Source: Brenneria sp. hezel4-2-4
GTDB lineage: Bacteria; Pseudomonadota; Gammaproteobacteria; Enterobacterales; Enterobacteriaceae
NCBI RefSeq assembly: GCF_013155275.1
Contig: NZ_JABJXS010000002.1
Span: forward strand, 558,001-622,000
DNA length: 64,000 bases
Direction of reading: 5' to 3'
A program made the position numbers and the translations under genes. The stretch's first letter is position 1; each line of letters opens with the position of its first letter. Below, one piece after another: positions 55,037 through 63,424 of this stretch. The notes under the pieces are model-generated. The model did not search any database. It was not told where the DNA came from and saw only the letters and a list, made by a program, of their open reading frames with translations.

Positions 55037-55070
55037 GAGTTTGGGTGTGTTCTTAGAATCGGAGCAGGAA

Positions 55071-56336
55071 ATGAAGAATAGCGAATTGAATCAACGCCGT
55101 TTGGCCGCCACACCGCGCGGTGTCGGAGTGATGTGTGATTTCTACGCCGCTCGGGCGGAAAACGCCACGCTGTGGGACGTTGAGGGCCGTGAGTTTATCG
55201 ATTTTGCTGCGGGTATCGCCGTACTGAACACCGGCCACCGTCATCCCAAGATTTTGGCGGCGGTGCGCGAACAACTGGAATGCTTCACTCACACGGCTTA
55301 TCAGATTGTGCCTTACGGCAGCTACGTCAATCTGGCCGAGCGCATCAATGCGCTGGCGCCGATTAACGGCCCGGCAAAAACCACATTCTTCACCACCGGG
55401 GCTGAAGCGGTGGAAAACGCCGTGAAAATCGCCCGCGCCTATACCAAACGTCCCGGGGTGATTGCGTTTAATGCCGCCTTCCACGGCCGCACGCTGCTGA
55501 CCATGACGTTAACCGGCAAAGTGGCACCTTATTCCACCGGTTTCGGGCCATTTCCTGGATCCATCTTCCATGCGCTGTATCCGAGCGAGCAGCAGGGCAT
55601 CACCGTCGCGCAGTCGCTGGAAAGCATTGACCGTCTGCTGCATACCGACATCGCGGCGGATCAGGTTGCGGCGATCCTGCTGGAGCCGGTTCAGGGCGAA
55701 GGCGGTTTCAACGTCGCGCCGCCCGATTTTATCAGCGCATTACGCAAACTGTGTGATGAGCACGGTATCTTGCTGATTGCCGATGAAGTACAAACGGGAT
55801 TTGCCCGTACCGGCAAGCTGTTTGCGATGGAATACTATACTGAACAGGCTGACCTGATCACCATGGCGAAAAGCCTGGGCGGCGGTTTCCCCATCTCCGG
55901 CGTAGTAGGGCGCGCCGACGTTATGGACGCGCCCGGCCCTGGCGGTTTGGGCGGCACTTATGCCGGTAACCCGCTGGCGGTGGCCTCGGCGCTGGCGGTG
56001 CTGGACGTGATTGAAGAGGAAAAGCTGTGTCAGCGCTCGCAACGTCTGGGAGCAGCGCTGGTGGAAACGCTGGAAAAAATCAAACAGCAGTGTCCGGCGC
56101 TGGCGGCGATTCGTGCTCAGGGTTCAATGGTGGCGGCTGAATTTAACGATCCGCAGACCGGCAAACCCTCGGCTGAGCTTACCCGCCAGTTCCAAAAAGA
56201 AGCGTTGAATCAGGGGCTGCTGTTACTGACCTGCGGCATCCATGGCAACGTGATTCGTTTCCTGCACCCGTTGACGATTCCGGACGATCAGTTCAGCAAG
56301 GCGATGACTATTCTGACTCGTGTATTTACGAAGTAA
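55071..56336 (+). CDS. gabT: 4-aminobutyrate aminotransferase (PuuE/GabT type)
   Basis: 421 residues from the ATG at 55071 (GGAGCAGGAA just before); the frame upstream to 55035 is rejected. Class III PLP aminotransferase with FTTGAEAVENAVKIARA, the glutamate and aspartate of EPVQGEGGFNVAP and IADEVQTGF, and the Schiff-base lysine in MAKSLGGGFP. It is closer to E. coli PuuE (same length, same start RRLxATPRGVGVMC) than to GabT. Makes succinate semialdehyde from GABA, or a homologous semialdehyde from another omega-amine. gabD follows after 10 bp. Confidence 0.94.
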   Translation: MKNSELNQRRLAATPRGVGVMCDFYAARAENATLWDVEGREFIDFAAGIAVLNTGHRHPKILAAVREQLECFTHTAYQIVPYGSYVNLAERINALAPINGPAKTTFFTTGAEAVENAVKIARAYTKRPGVIAFNAAFHGRTLLTMTLTGKVAPYSTGFGPFPGSIFHALYPSEQQGITVAQSLESIDRLLHTDIAADQVAAILLEPVQGEGGFNVAPPDFISALRKLCDEHGILLIADEVQTGFARTGKLFAMEYYTEQADLITMAKSLGGGFPISGVVGRADVMDAPGPGGLGGTYAGNPLAVASALAVLDVIEEEKLCQRSQRLGAALVETLEKIKQQCPALAAIRAQGSMVAAEFNDPQTGKPSAELTRQFQKEALNQGLLLLTCGIHGNVIRFLHPLTIPDDQFSKAMTILTRVFTK

Positions 56337-56346
56337 AAGGAACGCT

Positions 56347-57801
56347 ATGCAACTGAAACAAAAAGAGTTATTACGCCAAAGCTGCTTAATTGACGGTGAA
56401 TGGCATGACAGCCAAAGCGGTGAGAAGCTGGACGTGACCAACCCGGCGACGGGCGACGTTCTGGGAACCGTTCCTTTGGTGACGCCGCGGCAGACGGAGC
56501 AAGCCATTGCAGCGGCTGAACAGGCGCTGACCGGCTGGCGTCAGCGTACCGGAAAAGAGCGTGCCGCGGCGATGCAAGCCTGGTCGCGGCTGATTATGGA
56601 CAATCAGGAAGATCTGGCGCTTCTGCTTACGGCGGAGCAGGGCAAACCGCTGGCGGAAGCGCGCGGGGAAATCGCCTATGCCGCCTCGTTCATCGACTGG
56701 TTCGCCGAAGAAGCCAAGCGCATTGAAGGCAGCGTGCTGCAATCACCGCAAGGGCAGCAGCGCTTGCTGGTGATCAAACAGCCTATCGGGGTGTGCGCGG
56801 CGATCACGCCGTGGAATTTCCCGGCGGCGATGATCACCCGCAAGGTGGCGCCGGCGCTGGCGGCGGGCTGTACCATGATTGTCAAACCGGCCGAGCAGAC
56901 GCCGTTCACCGCACTGGCGCTGGGTGAGCTGGCCCAACAGGCGGGCATTCCTCGCGGCGTCTTGCAGGTGATTACCGGTGATTCCAAATCGGTCGGCAAA
57001 GTGCTGTGCGATAGCCCGGTGGTGCGTAAGCTGAGCTTTACCGGCTCCACCGAAGTGGGCCGGATTTTAATGGCGCAAAGCGCGCCGACGGTGAAAAAAC
57101 TGTCGCTGGAGCTGGGCGGCAACGCGCCGTTCATCGTGTTTGACGATGCCGATGTGGATTTGGCGGTGAAAGGCATTCTGGCGTCTAAATTCCGCAACAG
57201 CGGGCAAACCTGCGTATGCGCCAACCGAATTTATGTGCAAACAGGGATTTATTCGGCGCTGGTGGAAAAGCTGGTTGAAGAAGTCAAAAAGCTGAAAGTC
57301 GGCGATGGCACTCAACCCGGCGTGACCCAGGGGCCGCTGATCGATGCGGACGCCATCGATAAAGTTCAGCAGCACATCGCAGATGCGCTGAAGCAGGGAG
57401 CGACATTACTGTTGGGCGGCAAGCCGCATGAACTGGGGGGGACGTTCTTTACCCCGACGATTGTCGGCGATGTGACCCGTGATATGCGTTTCGCCCGTGA
57501 AGAAACGTTCGGCCCGGTGGCTCCGCTGTTTCAGTTCAGCGATGAAGCGGAAGTAGTCGCTATGGCGAATGATACCGAGTTCGGTCTGGCGGCGTATGTC
57601 TATACGCGGGACGCCATTCGTCAATGGACCGTACCGGAAGCGTTGGAGTACGGCATGGTGGGGATTAACACCGGCCTGATATCCAATGAAGTGGCGCCGT
57701 TCGGCGGGGTGAAACAGTCCGGTTTGGGACGTGAGGGATCGCGTTTCGGTATCGAAGATTATCTGGAAATGAAATACCTCTGCGTCGATCTTTCCCGATA
57801 G
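56347..57801 (+). CDS. gabD: Succinate-semialdehyde dehydrogenase (NADP+)
   Basis: 484 residues from the ATG at 56347 behind AAAAGGA. Aldehyde dehydrogenase with ITPWNFPAAMITRK, catalytic Glu in LELGGNAPF, catalytic Cys in NSGQTCVCANR, and C-terminal GLGREGSRFGIEDYLEMKY, typical of GabD. Oxidises the semialdehyde made by the preceding aminotransferase. Confidence 0.95.
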   Translation: MQLKQKELLRQSCLIDGEWHDSQSGEKLDVTNPATGDVLGTVPLVTPRQTEQAIAAAEQALTGWRQRTGKERAAAMQAWSRLIMDNQEDLALLLTAEQGKPLAEARGEIAYAASFIDWFAEEAKRIEGSVLQSPQGQQRLLVIKQPIGVCAAITPWNFPAAMITRKVAPALAAGCTMIVKPAEQTPFTALALGELAQQAGIPRGVLQVITGDSKSVGKVLCDSPVVRKLSFTGSTEVGRILMAQSAPTVKKLSLELGGNAPFIVFDDADVDLAVKGILASKFRNSGQTCVCANRIYVQTGIYSALVEKLVEEVKKLKVGDGTQPGVTQGPLIDADAIDKVQQHIADALKQGATLLLGGKPHELGGTFFTPTIVGDVTRDMRFAREETFGPVAPLFQFSDEAEVVAMANDTEFGLAAYVYTRDAIRQWTVPEALEYGMVGINTGLISNEVAPFGGVKQSGLGREGSRFGIEDYLEMKYLCVDLSR

Positions 57802-57828
57802 CTTTTATCGGGGAGGTCATGTGGGGAA

Positions 57829-57862
57829 AACCGGTGGCAGCCGGGTATGGCTGACACCGGTT
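57829..57862 (+). terminator. Hairpin after gabD
   Basis: 8-bp outer stem AACCGGTG / CACCGGTT plus an inner CAGCC / GGCTG stem, 27 bp after the gabD stop, without a T-run. It probably ends or trims the gabTD transcript. Confidence 0.5.
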
Positions 57863-57876
57863 CACTAGAACCCGCA

Positions 57877-57893
57877 CGCAACCCTATGGTGCA
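57877..57893. promoter_or_regulatory. NtrC-like site (binding-protein promoter, distal)
   Basis: CGCAACCCTATGGTGCA: right half-site perfect, left half with two mismatches to TGCACC-N5-GGTGCA. Confidence 0.55.
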
Positions 57894-57907
57894 AGGAAAT
57901 CGCAATA

Positions 57908-57924
57908 TGCACCATCAAAAGGCA
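57908..57924. promoter_or_regulatory. NtrC-like site (binding-protein promoter, proximal)
   Basis: TGCACCATCAAAAGGCA: left half-site perfect, right half weaker. Centre 31 bp from the distal site and about -141 from the predicted start. Confidence 0.55.
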
Positions 57925-58030
57925 ACGCAGGTAAAAGAAAAACAGTGCGATCGTTCAGGTATTAATCACGACGTTTTGCATGGCCTTTCCCACCCGTCAT
58001 GATGACCAAACATTAATAAAATTGCTGAAA

Positions 58031-58046
58031 TGGCACGGTTTATGCT
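58031..58046 (+). promoter_or_regulatory. Sigma54 promoter of the ABC binding-protein operon
   Basis: TGGCACG-GTTT-ATGCT: perfect -24 block, -12 GC in register, one mismatch in the -12 block. Predicted start near 58057, about 74 bases before the ATG. Confidence 0.8.
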
Positions 58047-58060
58047 TGAAATATGATACA

Positions 58061-58070
58061 TGATGCATCA
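58061..58070. promoter_or_regulatory. Palindrome TGATGCATCA, candidate operator
   Basis: 10-bp perfect palindrome just downstream of the predicted sigma54 start. The same 10-mer recurs at 61555-61564 before the SDR gene. It fits a repressor site of a dimeric (GntR/FadR-like) regulator not encoded in the window. Confidence 0.5.
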
Positions 58071-58130
58071 AAAAACAGCTGATGCGTAATTGCCGATTTT
58101 TACGTTGACTAACACTCCAGGAGCCAAACT

Positions 58131-59180
58131 ATGTTTAAGACCAAAACAAGGTTAAAGAAAGTTGCCGTATCCGCATTTCTTATCGCCATGGCCTGTCAGG
58201 CTCAAGCGGAATCCTTAACGGTTGTGTCTTTTGGCGGCCTGAATAAGGACGCGCAGGATAAAGCATTCTATAAACCGTTTGCCGCCGCCGGTAAAGGCAC
58301 GGTGGAAGCCGGCGAGTACAACGGTGAAATGGCCCGTATCCGCGCAATGGTGGAAACCGGTCAGATTGGCTGGGACGTGGTTGAGGTCGAAGGCCCGGAA
58401 CTGCTGCGCGGCTGTAATGAAGGCTTATTTGAACCGCTGGACTGGTCAAAGCTGGGCGATGAGTCTCAGTTTGTAAAAGGTTCAGTGTCAGAGTGCGGCG
58501 CGGGGATCTTCCTGTGGTCGACCGCGCTGACCTATAACGCGCAGAAACTGCAACAGGCGCCAAAAAACTGGGCGGATTTTTGGGATGTGCAAACCTACCC
58601 CGGAAAACGCGCCCTGCGTAAAAGCGCCAAATTCACGCTGGAAATCGCGTTGCTGGCCGACGGCGTGAAACGGGAAGATCTCTATAAAGTGCTGGCGACG
58701 CCTGCCGGCGTCGACCGCGCCTTCAAGAAACTGGATCAGATTAAATCCAATATTCAGTGGTGGGAATCCGGCGCGCAACCCGTACAGTGGCTGGTTTCCG
58801 GCGATGTGGTGATGACGTCGGCCTACAACGGTCGAGTTGCATCCGCGCAGCAAGAAGGGCATGACTTCAAGATCGTCTGGACGGACAGCCTCTACGATCT
58901 GGACAGCTGGGCTATCGTTAAAGGTTCCAAGCGCAAGGATTTGGCGGAACAGTTTATTGCGTTTGCCAACCAGCCTGAAAATCAGAAAGTGTTTGCTGAA
59001 AACATCCCTTACGGTCCGACCCATGTGAAAGCCACCAGCATGCTTGAACCCGCGGTCGCCGCCACCCTGCCGACGGCGCCAGAGAACCTGGCACAGGCCT
59101 TGCAGGTTGATACAGAGTTCTGGATCGACCACGGCGAAGAGTTGGAACAGCGCTTTAATTCATGGGCTGCGCAACGATAA
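58131..59180 (+). CDS. ABC transporter periplasmic substrate-binding protein (PotD/PotF-like)
   Basis: 349 residues with signal peptide cleaved after AQA. The polyamine/Fe-type binding fold is visible in LTVVSFGGLNKDAQDKAFYKPF, GWDVVEVEGPELLRGCNEGLFEPLDW and NFWDVQTYPGKRALR-like segments. Cluster-D type proteins like this bind putrescine, spermidine, GABA or related amines. The binding pocket (E-rich, VEVEG) was not resolved further. First gene of an operon with two permeases, behind a sigma54/NtrC-type promoter. Confidence 0.9.
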   Translation: MFKTKTRLKKVAVSAFLIAMACQAQAESLTVVSFGGLNKDAQDKAFYKPFAAAGKGTVEAGEYNGEMARIRAMVETGQIGWDVVEVEGPELLRGCNEGLFEPLDWSKLGDESQFVKGSVSECGAGIFLWSTALTYNAQKLQQAPKNWADFWDVQTYPGKRALRKSAKFTLEIALLADGVKREDLYKVLATPAGVDRAFKKLDQIKSNIQWWESGAQPVQWLVSGDVVMTSAYNGRVASAQQEGHDFKIVWTDSLYDLDSWAIVKGSKRKDLAEQFIAFANQPENQKVFAENIPYGPTHVKATSMLEPAVAATLPTAPENLAQALQVDTEFWIDHGEELEQRFNSWAAQR

Positions 59181-59329
59181 TCCGGTGGGTTAAGCCGAAT
59201 TTTCGTGGCGCCGGGACAAGGCGGCGATGCCTTGTCCCGCAGCGCAGGCCGGCGATGGATAGTTAAGCGCGGGATGCCGACCGATAAATCAGCAGTTGTT
59301 TTACCGTAAGTATGATGGAGATAAAACCT

Positions 59330-60601
59330 ATGTCCCAGAGCGAAATGTTGGCGACGACGCCGCCATCCGGCGAGAAAGAAGGGAATGCCGCTCTGAAACA
59401 GCAATTGCGTGTCGCGCAGTCGATGTATAAAAAACGCTCTCTGTTGCTGATTGCGCCGCTGTTTCTGTTTATCGTGGTGAGTTTTCTCTTCCCCATTGTG
59501 TCGATTCTGGGCAAAAGCGTAGCGAATCCGGAACTGAGAGAAAACATGCCGAGCACGGTATCCGCAATGCGCCAGTGGTCTGGGAATGCCGTCCCGGATG
59601 AAAGCGTATTTAAAGCGGTGGTCAGCGATCTGCGCGAAGCACGCAGCAGCGGGAAACTGACCGCAATTACCAAACGACTGGGATACGAAGGCTCTGAATA
59701 CCGCTCGTTGATCACCCGCACGCTGCGCAAACTGCCGGCGGATGATAGCGCCGATATCCGCGGTCAGCTAATCAGCGAGCAGCCGTTATGGGGTGAGCTT
59801 ACCACCTGGCAAACGCTGGATCGCGCCTCCCGGCCTTTTACCAGCTATTACCTGTTGGCGGTTTTTGACCATAAGGTCGATGCGCAGACTCAGAAAATAG
59901 TGGCGCAACCGGCCGAACAGTCGCTGTATGTCGATGTGTTGCTGCGTACTCTGCTGATGGCGGGCGTGGTGACGTTGCTGTGTGTCGGGCTGGGCTATCC
60001 GTTGGCGTACTGGCTGGCGAAACAGCCGTCTAACCGCGCGAATTTGCTGTTGATTATGGTACTGCTGCCTTTTTGGACCTCATTGATTGTACGTACCGCT
60101 AGCTGGATCGTGCTGTTGCAGTCCGGCGGCTTGATTAACCGGACGCTGCTGAGCGTCGGCATTATCGATGAACCGCTGGTGCTGGTATTTAACCGCATCG
60201 GCGTCTACATCTCGATGACGCATATTCTGCTGCCGTTTTTTATCCTGCCGTTATATGCGGTGATGAAAGGCATTTCACCCAACTATGTTCGGGCGGCGAT
60301 ATCCCTGGGCGCGCATCCCTTTATTGCCTTCTGGCGGGTCTATGTACCGCAGACTTATGCCGGCGTCACCGCCGGCGCAATACTCGTCTTTATGATGGCG
60401 ATCGGCTATTACATTACGCCGGCCTTGTTGGGCGGGCCAAGCGATCAGATGCTGAGTTACTTCGTTGCTTTCTTCACCAATACCACCATGAACTGGGGTA
60501 TGGCCGCCGCGTTGGGTACGCAGTTGCTGGTCATCGTTACGCTGTTGTACGTGGTATACATCCGCGTCACCCGTACCAACGCCGAAATCGCGGCGCGCTA
60601 A
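59330..60601 (+). CDS. ABC transporter permease (PotB-like) with long N-terminal periplasmic insert
   Basis: 423 residues from the ATG at 59330 (TGGAG 9 bases upstream); an ATG six codons earlier is also in frame. First membrane helix at about 37-60, then about 140 residues of periplasmic domain (NPELRENMPSTVSAMRQW to SLYVDVLLRT) before the transport helices and EAA loop (AAISLGAHPFIAFWRVYVPQ). PotB has no such insert; it occurs in a subgroup of amine/polyamine-type permeases. Confidence 0.9.
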   Translation: MSQSEMLATTPPSGEKEGNAALKQQLRVAQSMYKKRSLLLIAPLFLFIVVSFLFPIVSILGKSVANPELRENMPSTVSAMRQWSGNAVPDESVFKAVVSDLREARSSGKLTAITKRLGYEGSEYRSLITRTLRKLPADDSADIRGQLISEQPLWGELTTWQTLDRASRPFTSYYLLAVFDHKVDAQTQKIVAQPAEQSLYVDVLLRTLLMAGVVTLLCVGLGYPLAYWLAKQPSNRANLLLIMVLLPFWTSLIVRTASWIVLLQSGGLINRTLLSVGIIDEPLVLVFNRIGVYISMTHILLPFFILPLYAVMKGISPNYVRAAISLGAHPFIAFWRVYVPQTYAGVTAGAILVFMMAIGYYITPALLGGPSDQMLSYFVAFFTNTTMNWGMAAALGTQLLVIVTLLYVVYIRVTRTNAEIAAR

Positions 60602-60640
60602 CGATGCTCTGTTTATTGATGAAAACAAGGGGAAACGAAA

Positions 60641-61459
60641 ATGAAACAGCAGGGTGAGTTAGTTATCCGCTTGTGGAATACTTTCTTTAACTTTTATGGC
60701 GCGGCAATGTTGTTATTTTTGATCGTGCCGGTATTGGTGATTGTGCCGCTGTCTTTTAACGCCGGCTCCTTTCTGAGCTATCCGCTGACGGGCTTTTCCC
60801 TGCGCTGGTATCACGAGTTTTTCAACTCCAGCGCCTGGCTGGGCGCGTTGGGCAACAGCTTGCTGATTGCGCCGTTGGCGACGCTGTTGGCCACCGGACT
60901 TGGCGTGCTGGCTTCGGTTGGGCTGGTGCGCGGCGAGTTTCGCGGTAAATCGCTGGTGATGGCGGTGCTGATATCGCCGATGATCGCCCCGGTGGTGATT
61001 GTGGCCGTCGGGATGTTTTTCTTTTTCGCCAAGCTATCATTATTGAATAGCTACCTCGGTCTGGTGCTGGCGCATGCCATGCTGGGCGTGCCGTTTGTGG
61101 TGATCACGGTGACGGCGGTGCTGAAAAACTACGATCAAAATCTGACCCGCGCCGCCGCCAGTCTCGGAGCGCCGCCGCTGCTGGCGTTTCGCAAGGTGAC
61201 GTTTCCGCTGATCGCGCCCGGCGTGTTCTCCGGGGCGTTGTTCGCGTTCGCGACATCATTTGACGAAGTGATCGTCACGCTGTTTCTGGCCAGTCCGCGT
61301 CAGCGCACCTTGCCGCTACAGATGTTCGCCGGTATCCGTGAAAACCTTGATCCGACCATTGCGGCGGCGGCGTCGATGATGGTGGGCGCCGCGCTGATCT
61401 TGCTGATTGTGATGGAAGTTTTACGCCGTCGATCGGAGCGTTTGCGCAGCGGGCGGTAA
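60641..61459 (+). CDS. ABC transporter permease (PotC-like)
   Basis: 272 residues, six membrane helices, EAA loop RAAASLGAPPLLAFRKVTFPLIAPG, and the PotC-like start IRLWNTFFNFYGAAMLLFLIVPVLVIVPLSFN. Ribosome site AAGGGG. Forms the channel with the preceding permease; the ATPase is encoded at 52149. Confidence 0.93.
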   Translation: MKQQGELVIRLWNTFFNFYGAAMLLFLIVPVLVIVPLSFNAGSFLSYPLTGFSLRWYHEFFNSSAWLGALGNSLLIAPLATLLATGLGVLASVGLVRGEFRGKSLVMAVLISPMIAPVVIVAVGMFFFFAKLSLLNSYLGLVLAHAMLGVPFVVITVTAVLKNYDQNLTRAAASLGAPPLLAFRKVTFPLIAPGVFSGALFAFATSFDEVIVTLFLASPRQRTLPLQMFAGIRENLDPTIAAAASMMVGAALILLIVMEVLRRRSERLRSGR

Positions 61460-61469
61460 GATTCCCCAC

Positions 61470-61497
61470 GCCGGCCTCCCTCTGACGGGAGGCCGGC
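61470..61497 (+). terminator. Hairpin after the transporter operon
   Basis: 11-bp perfect stem GCCGGCCTCCC / GGGAGGCCGGC with a 6-base loop, 11 bp after the permease stop. No T-tract, so it may be only a partial block before the SDR operon. Confidence 0.6.
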
Positions 61498-61554
61498 AGG
61501 TGGTATCAACTCTCTGAGCTGAATAAATTTCAGCTTTTTTTACGCAGTATTTTA

Positions 61555-61564
61555 TGATGCATCA
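61555..61564. promoter_or_regulatory. Palindrome TGATGCATCA upstream of the SDR operon
   Basis: Second copy of the 10-mer at 58061-58070, here overlapping a possible -10 (TATGAT, 61553-61558) and 36 bp before the SDR start. Confidence 0.5.
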
Positions 61565-61599
61565 AACATCTCATTGAACAGCTATCGAGAGGTAATGGT

Positions 61600-62334
61600 A
61601 TGACAGACCAAAAGACATTACTGCTGACCGGCGCCAGCCGGGGGATTGGGCATGCCACCGTGAAACACTTCCATGCCGCTGGCTGGCGAATATTCACCGC
61701 TTCCCGTCAAAGCTGGGTTGAGGAATGTCCGTGGGCGGAAGGGCTGCTGAACCATATTCACCTCGATCTGGAAGATATCGATAGCCTGCAACAGACATTG
61801 CCGTTGATTAAGGCGAAGCTGGGAGGACGGCTCGACGCGTTGGTGGATAACGCGGGAATTTCGCCCAAAGGCGAGGGCGGTAGCCGTCTTGGCGTGCGTG
61901 ATACCGACTATGCGACCTGGATGCGGGTGTTTAACGTGAACCTATTTTCCTGCGCGCTGTTGGCGAACGGCTTATTTGATGAACTGAAAGCTTCGCAAGG
62001 CAGCGTCATAAACATCACCTCGATCGCCGGTTCCCGCGTCCATCCGTTTGCCGGTGCAGCCTATGCGACATCAAAAGCGGCGCTCTCCGCCCTGACGCGC
62101 GAAATGGCCTTTGATTTCGGACAGTATGGCGTGCGAGTCAATGCGATTGCGCCGGGAGAAATTGAAACCGCGATTTTATCCCCCGGCACGGACGATATCA
62201 TTGAGCGGCAGGTGCCGATGCAGCGTTTGGGCAAACCGGAAGAGGTGGCGAGTCTGATCTACTTCCTGTGCACCTCGGGGGCCTCGTATGTCAATGGCGC
62301 GGAGATCCACGTCAATGGAGGTCAGCATGTCTGA
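61600..62334 (+). CDS. Short-chain dehydrogenase/reductase
   Basis: 244 residues, classical SDR. Cofactor motif TGASRGIG, NAG in VDNAGISP, active-site Ser in NITSIAGSR, YATSK with catalytic Tyr and Lys, and the C-terminal NGAEIHVNGG. Substrate unknown. First gene of a three-gene operon; its last bases overlap the start of the kinase gene. It may oxidise or reduce the hydroxyl or aldehyde of the compound handled by the next two enzymes. Confidence 0.92.
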   Translation: MTDQKTLLLTGASRGIGHATVKHFHAAGWRIFTASRQSWVEECPWAEGLLNHIHLDLEDIDSLQQTLPLIKAKLGGRLDALVDNAGISPKGEGGSRLGVRDTDYATWMRVFNVNLFSCALLANGLFDELKASQGSVINITSIAGSRVHPFAGAAYATSKAALSALTREMAFDFGQYGVRVNAIAPGEIETAILSPGTDDIIERQVPMQRLGKPEEVASLIYFLCTSGASYVNGAEIHVNGGQHV

Positions 62335-63424
62335 ATGGCCGGGGGGTAATCAGCCATTGCCGTCGCCGAATGCCGAGGTATTTATCGATGCCGATCTGAT
62401 GACGCAGTCGGTGCCGCAGGTATCCTGCCGGCAGGCGGCGGAGGTCGTGCAGCAACATTATGGTCTGCGTGGCGACGTTAAACTGTTGCAGGGCGAACGC
62501 GATCTGAATTTTTGTCTGACCGTTTCGCCTGAGCGGCGCTATATGCTGAAAGTGATTAATGCGGCGGAGTCCGCCGAAGTCAGCGATTTTCAGACCTCGC
62601 TGTTACTGCATATTGCCCGGCAGGCGCCCGAGTTGCCCATTCCCCGCGCGATCGTGACGCTTGACGGGCAGGCGGAACCGATTGTGGATATCGGCGGCGT
62701 AGCGTTACGGGTGCGTCTGGTCAGCTATCTGGCGGGAACACCGCAGCATCTGGCATTTCCCGCGGTCGCGTTGATGCATGATTTGGGCGACACGCTGGCG
62801 CGGTTGGATCGGGCGTTGCACAGTTTCACTCATCCGGCGGCCAAGCGTTCGCTATTGTGGGATATTAGCCGGGCGGAGCAGGTGCGCCCTTATCTGACCT
62901 ATGTCCGCGACCGGGAACAACAGCAACATATCAGCCGGGTATTTGACCGCTATGATGAATATGTCGCGCCGGTATTAGCCTCGCTGCGCCATCAGACTAT
63001 TCATAACGATCTCAACCCGCACAATGTACTGGTTAACCCGCAACAACCGACCCAGGTGGCGGGCATTATTGATTTTGGCGATGCGTTGCATGCTCCGCTG
63101 GTTTGCGAACTGGCGACGGCGCTGGCGTATCAGATCGGCAACGGCGCCGATCCGTTTGAATATGTTGTGCCGTTTGTCTTTGCGTATCACCAACAGTTGC
63201 CGCTGACCGCCCGGGAGATCGCGCTGTTGCCCGATCTGATCGCCGCCCGGATGGCGCTGACCATGACCATTGCCCAATGGCGCGCGTCGCTGTATCCCGC
63301 CAACCGGGATTATCTGCTGCGTAATCTGCCGTACTGTTGGCGCAGTCTGCGCCAGATGAAAAATTATACTCACGATCAATGCGCCGCCAGACTGTATCAG
63401 GCCTGCTATGGAGAGGAATTATGA
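62327..63424 (+). CDS. APH-fold kinase, hydroxylysine kinase (HYKK)-like
   Basis: 365 residues from the ATG at 62327 (GGAGG 6 bases upstream), overlapping the SDR gene by 8 bp; the longer frame from 62288 is inside the SDR gene. Aminoglycoside-phosphotransferase fold: ATP lysine in YMLKVINA, catalytic loop HNDLNPHNVLV, and metal-binding IIDFGDA. Later blocks (ELATALAYQI, SLYPANRDYLLRNLPYCWRSLRQM) match the pattern of human HYKK/AGPHD1 as I remember it, better than antibiotic kinases. Predicted to phosphorylate a hydroxyl of a hydroxylated amine or amino acid. Its stop overlaps the next start by 4 bp. Confidence 0.85.
   Translation: MSEWPGGNQPLPSPNAEVFIDADLMTQSVPQVSCRQAAEVVQQHYGLRGDVKLLQGERDLNFCLTVSPERRYMLKVINAAESAEVSDFQTSLLLHIARQAPELPIPRAIVTLDGQAEPIVDIGGVALRVRLVSYLAGTPQHLAFPAVALMHDLGDTLARLDRALHSFTHPAAKRSLLWDISRAEQVRPYLTYVRDREQQQHISRVFDRYDEYVAPVLASLRHQTIHNDLNPHNVLVNPQQPTQVAGIIDFGDALHAPLVCELATALAYQIGNGADPFEYVVPFVFAYHQQLPLTAREIALLPDLIAARMALTMTIAQWRASLYPANRDYLLRNLPYCWRSLRQMKNYTHDQCAARLYQACYGEEL

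Noticed and set aside
57886-57915. ATGGTGCA-N14-TGCACCAT read as one inverted-repeat operator for the MocR regulator
   Set aside because: The arms fit better as the inner halves of two 17-bp NtrC-like sites 31 bp apart, matched by a second pair at the ATPase promoter and by sigma54 elements.
62288-62326. Longer N-terminus for the kinase
   Set aside because: Those codons lie inside the SDR gene, and GGAGG directly precedes the ATG at 62327.
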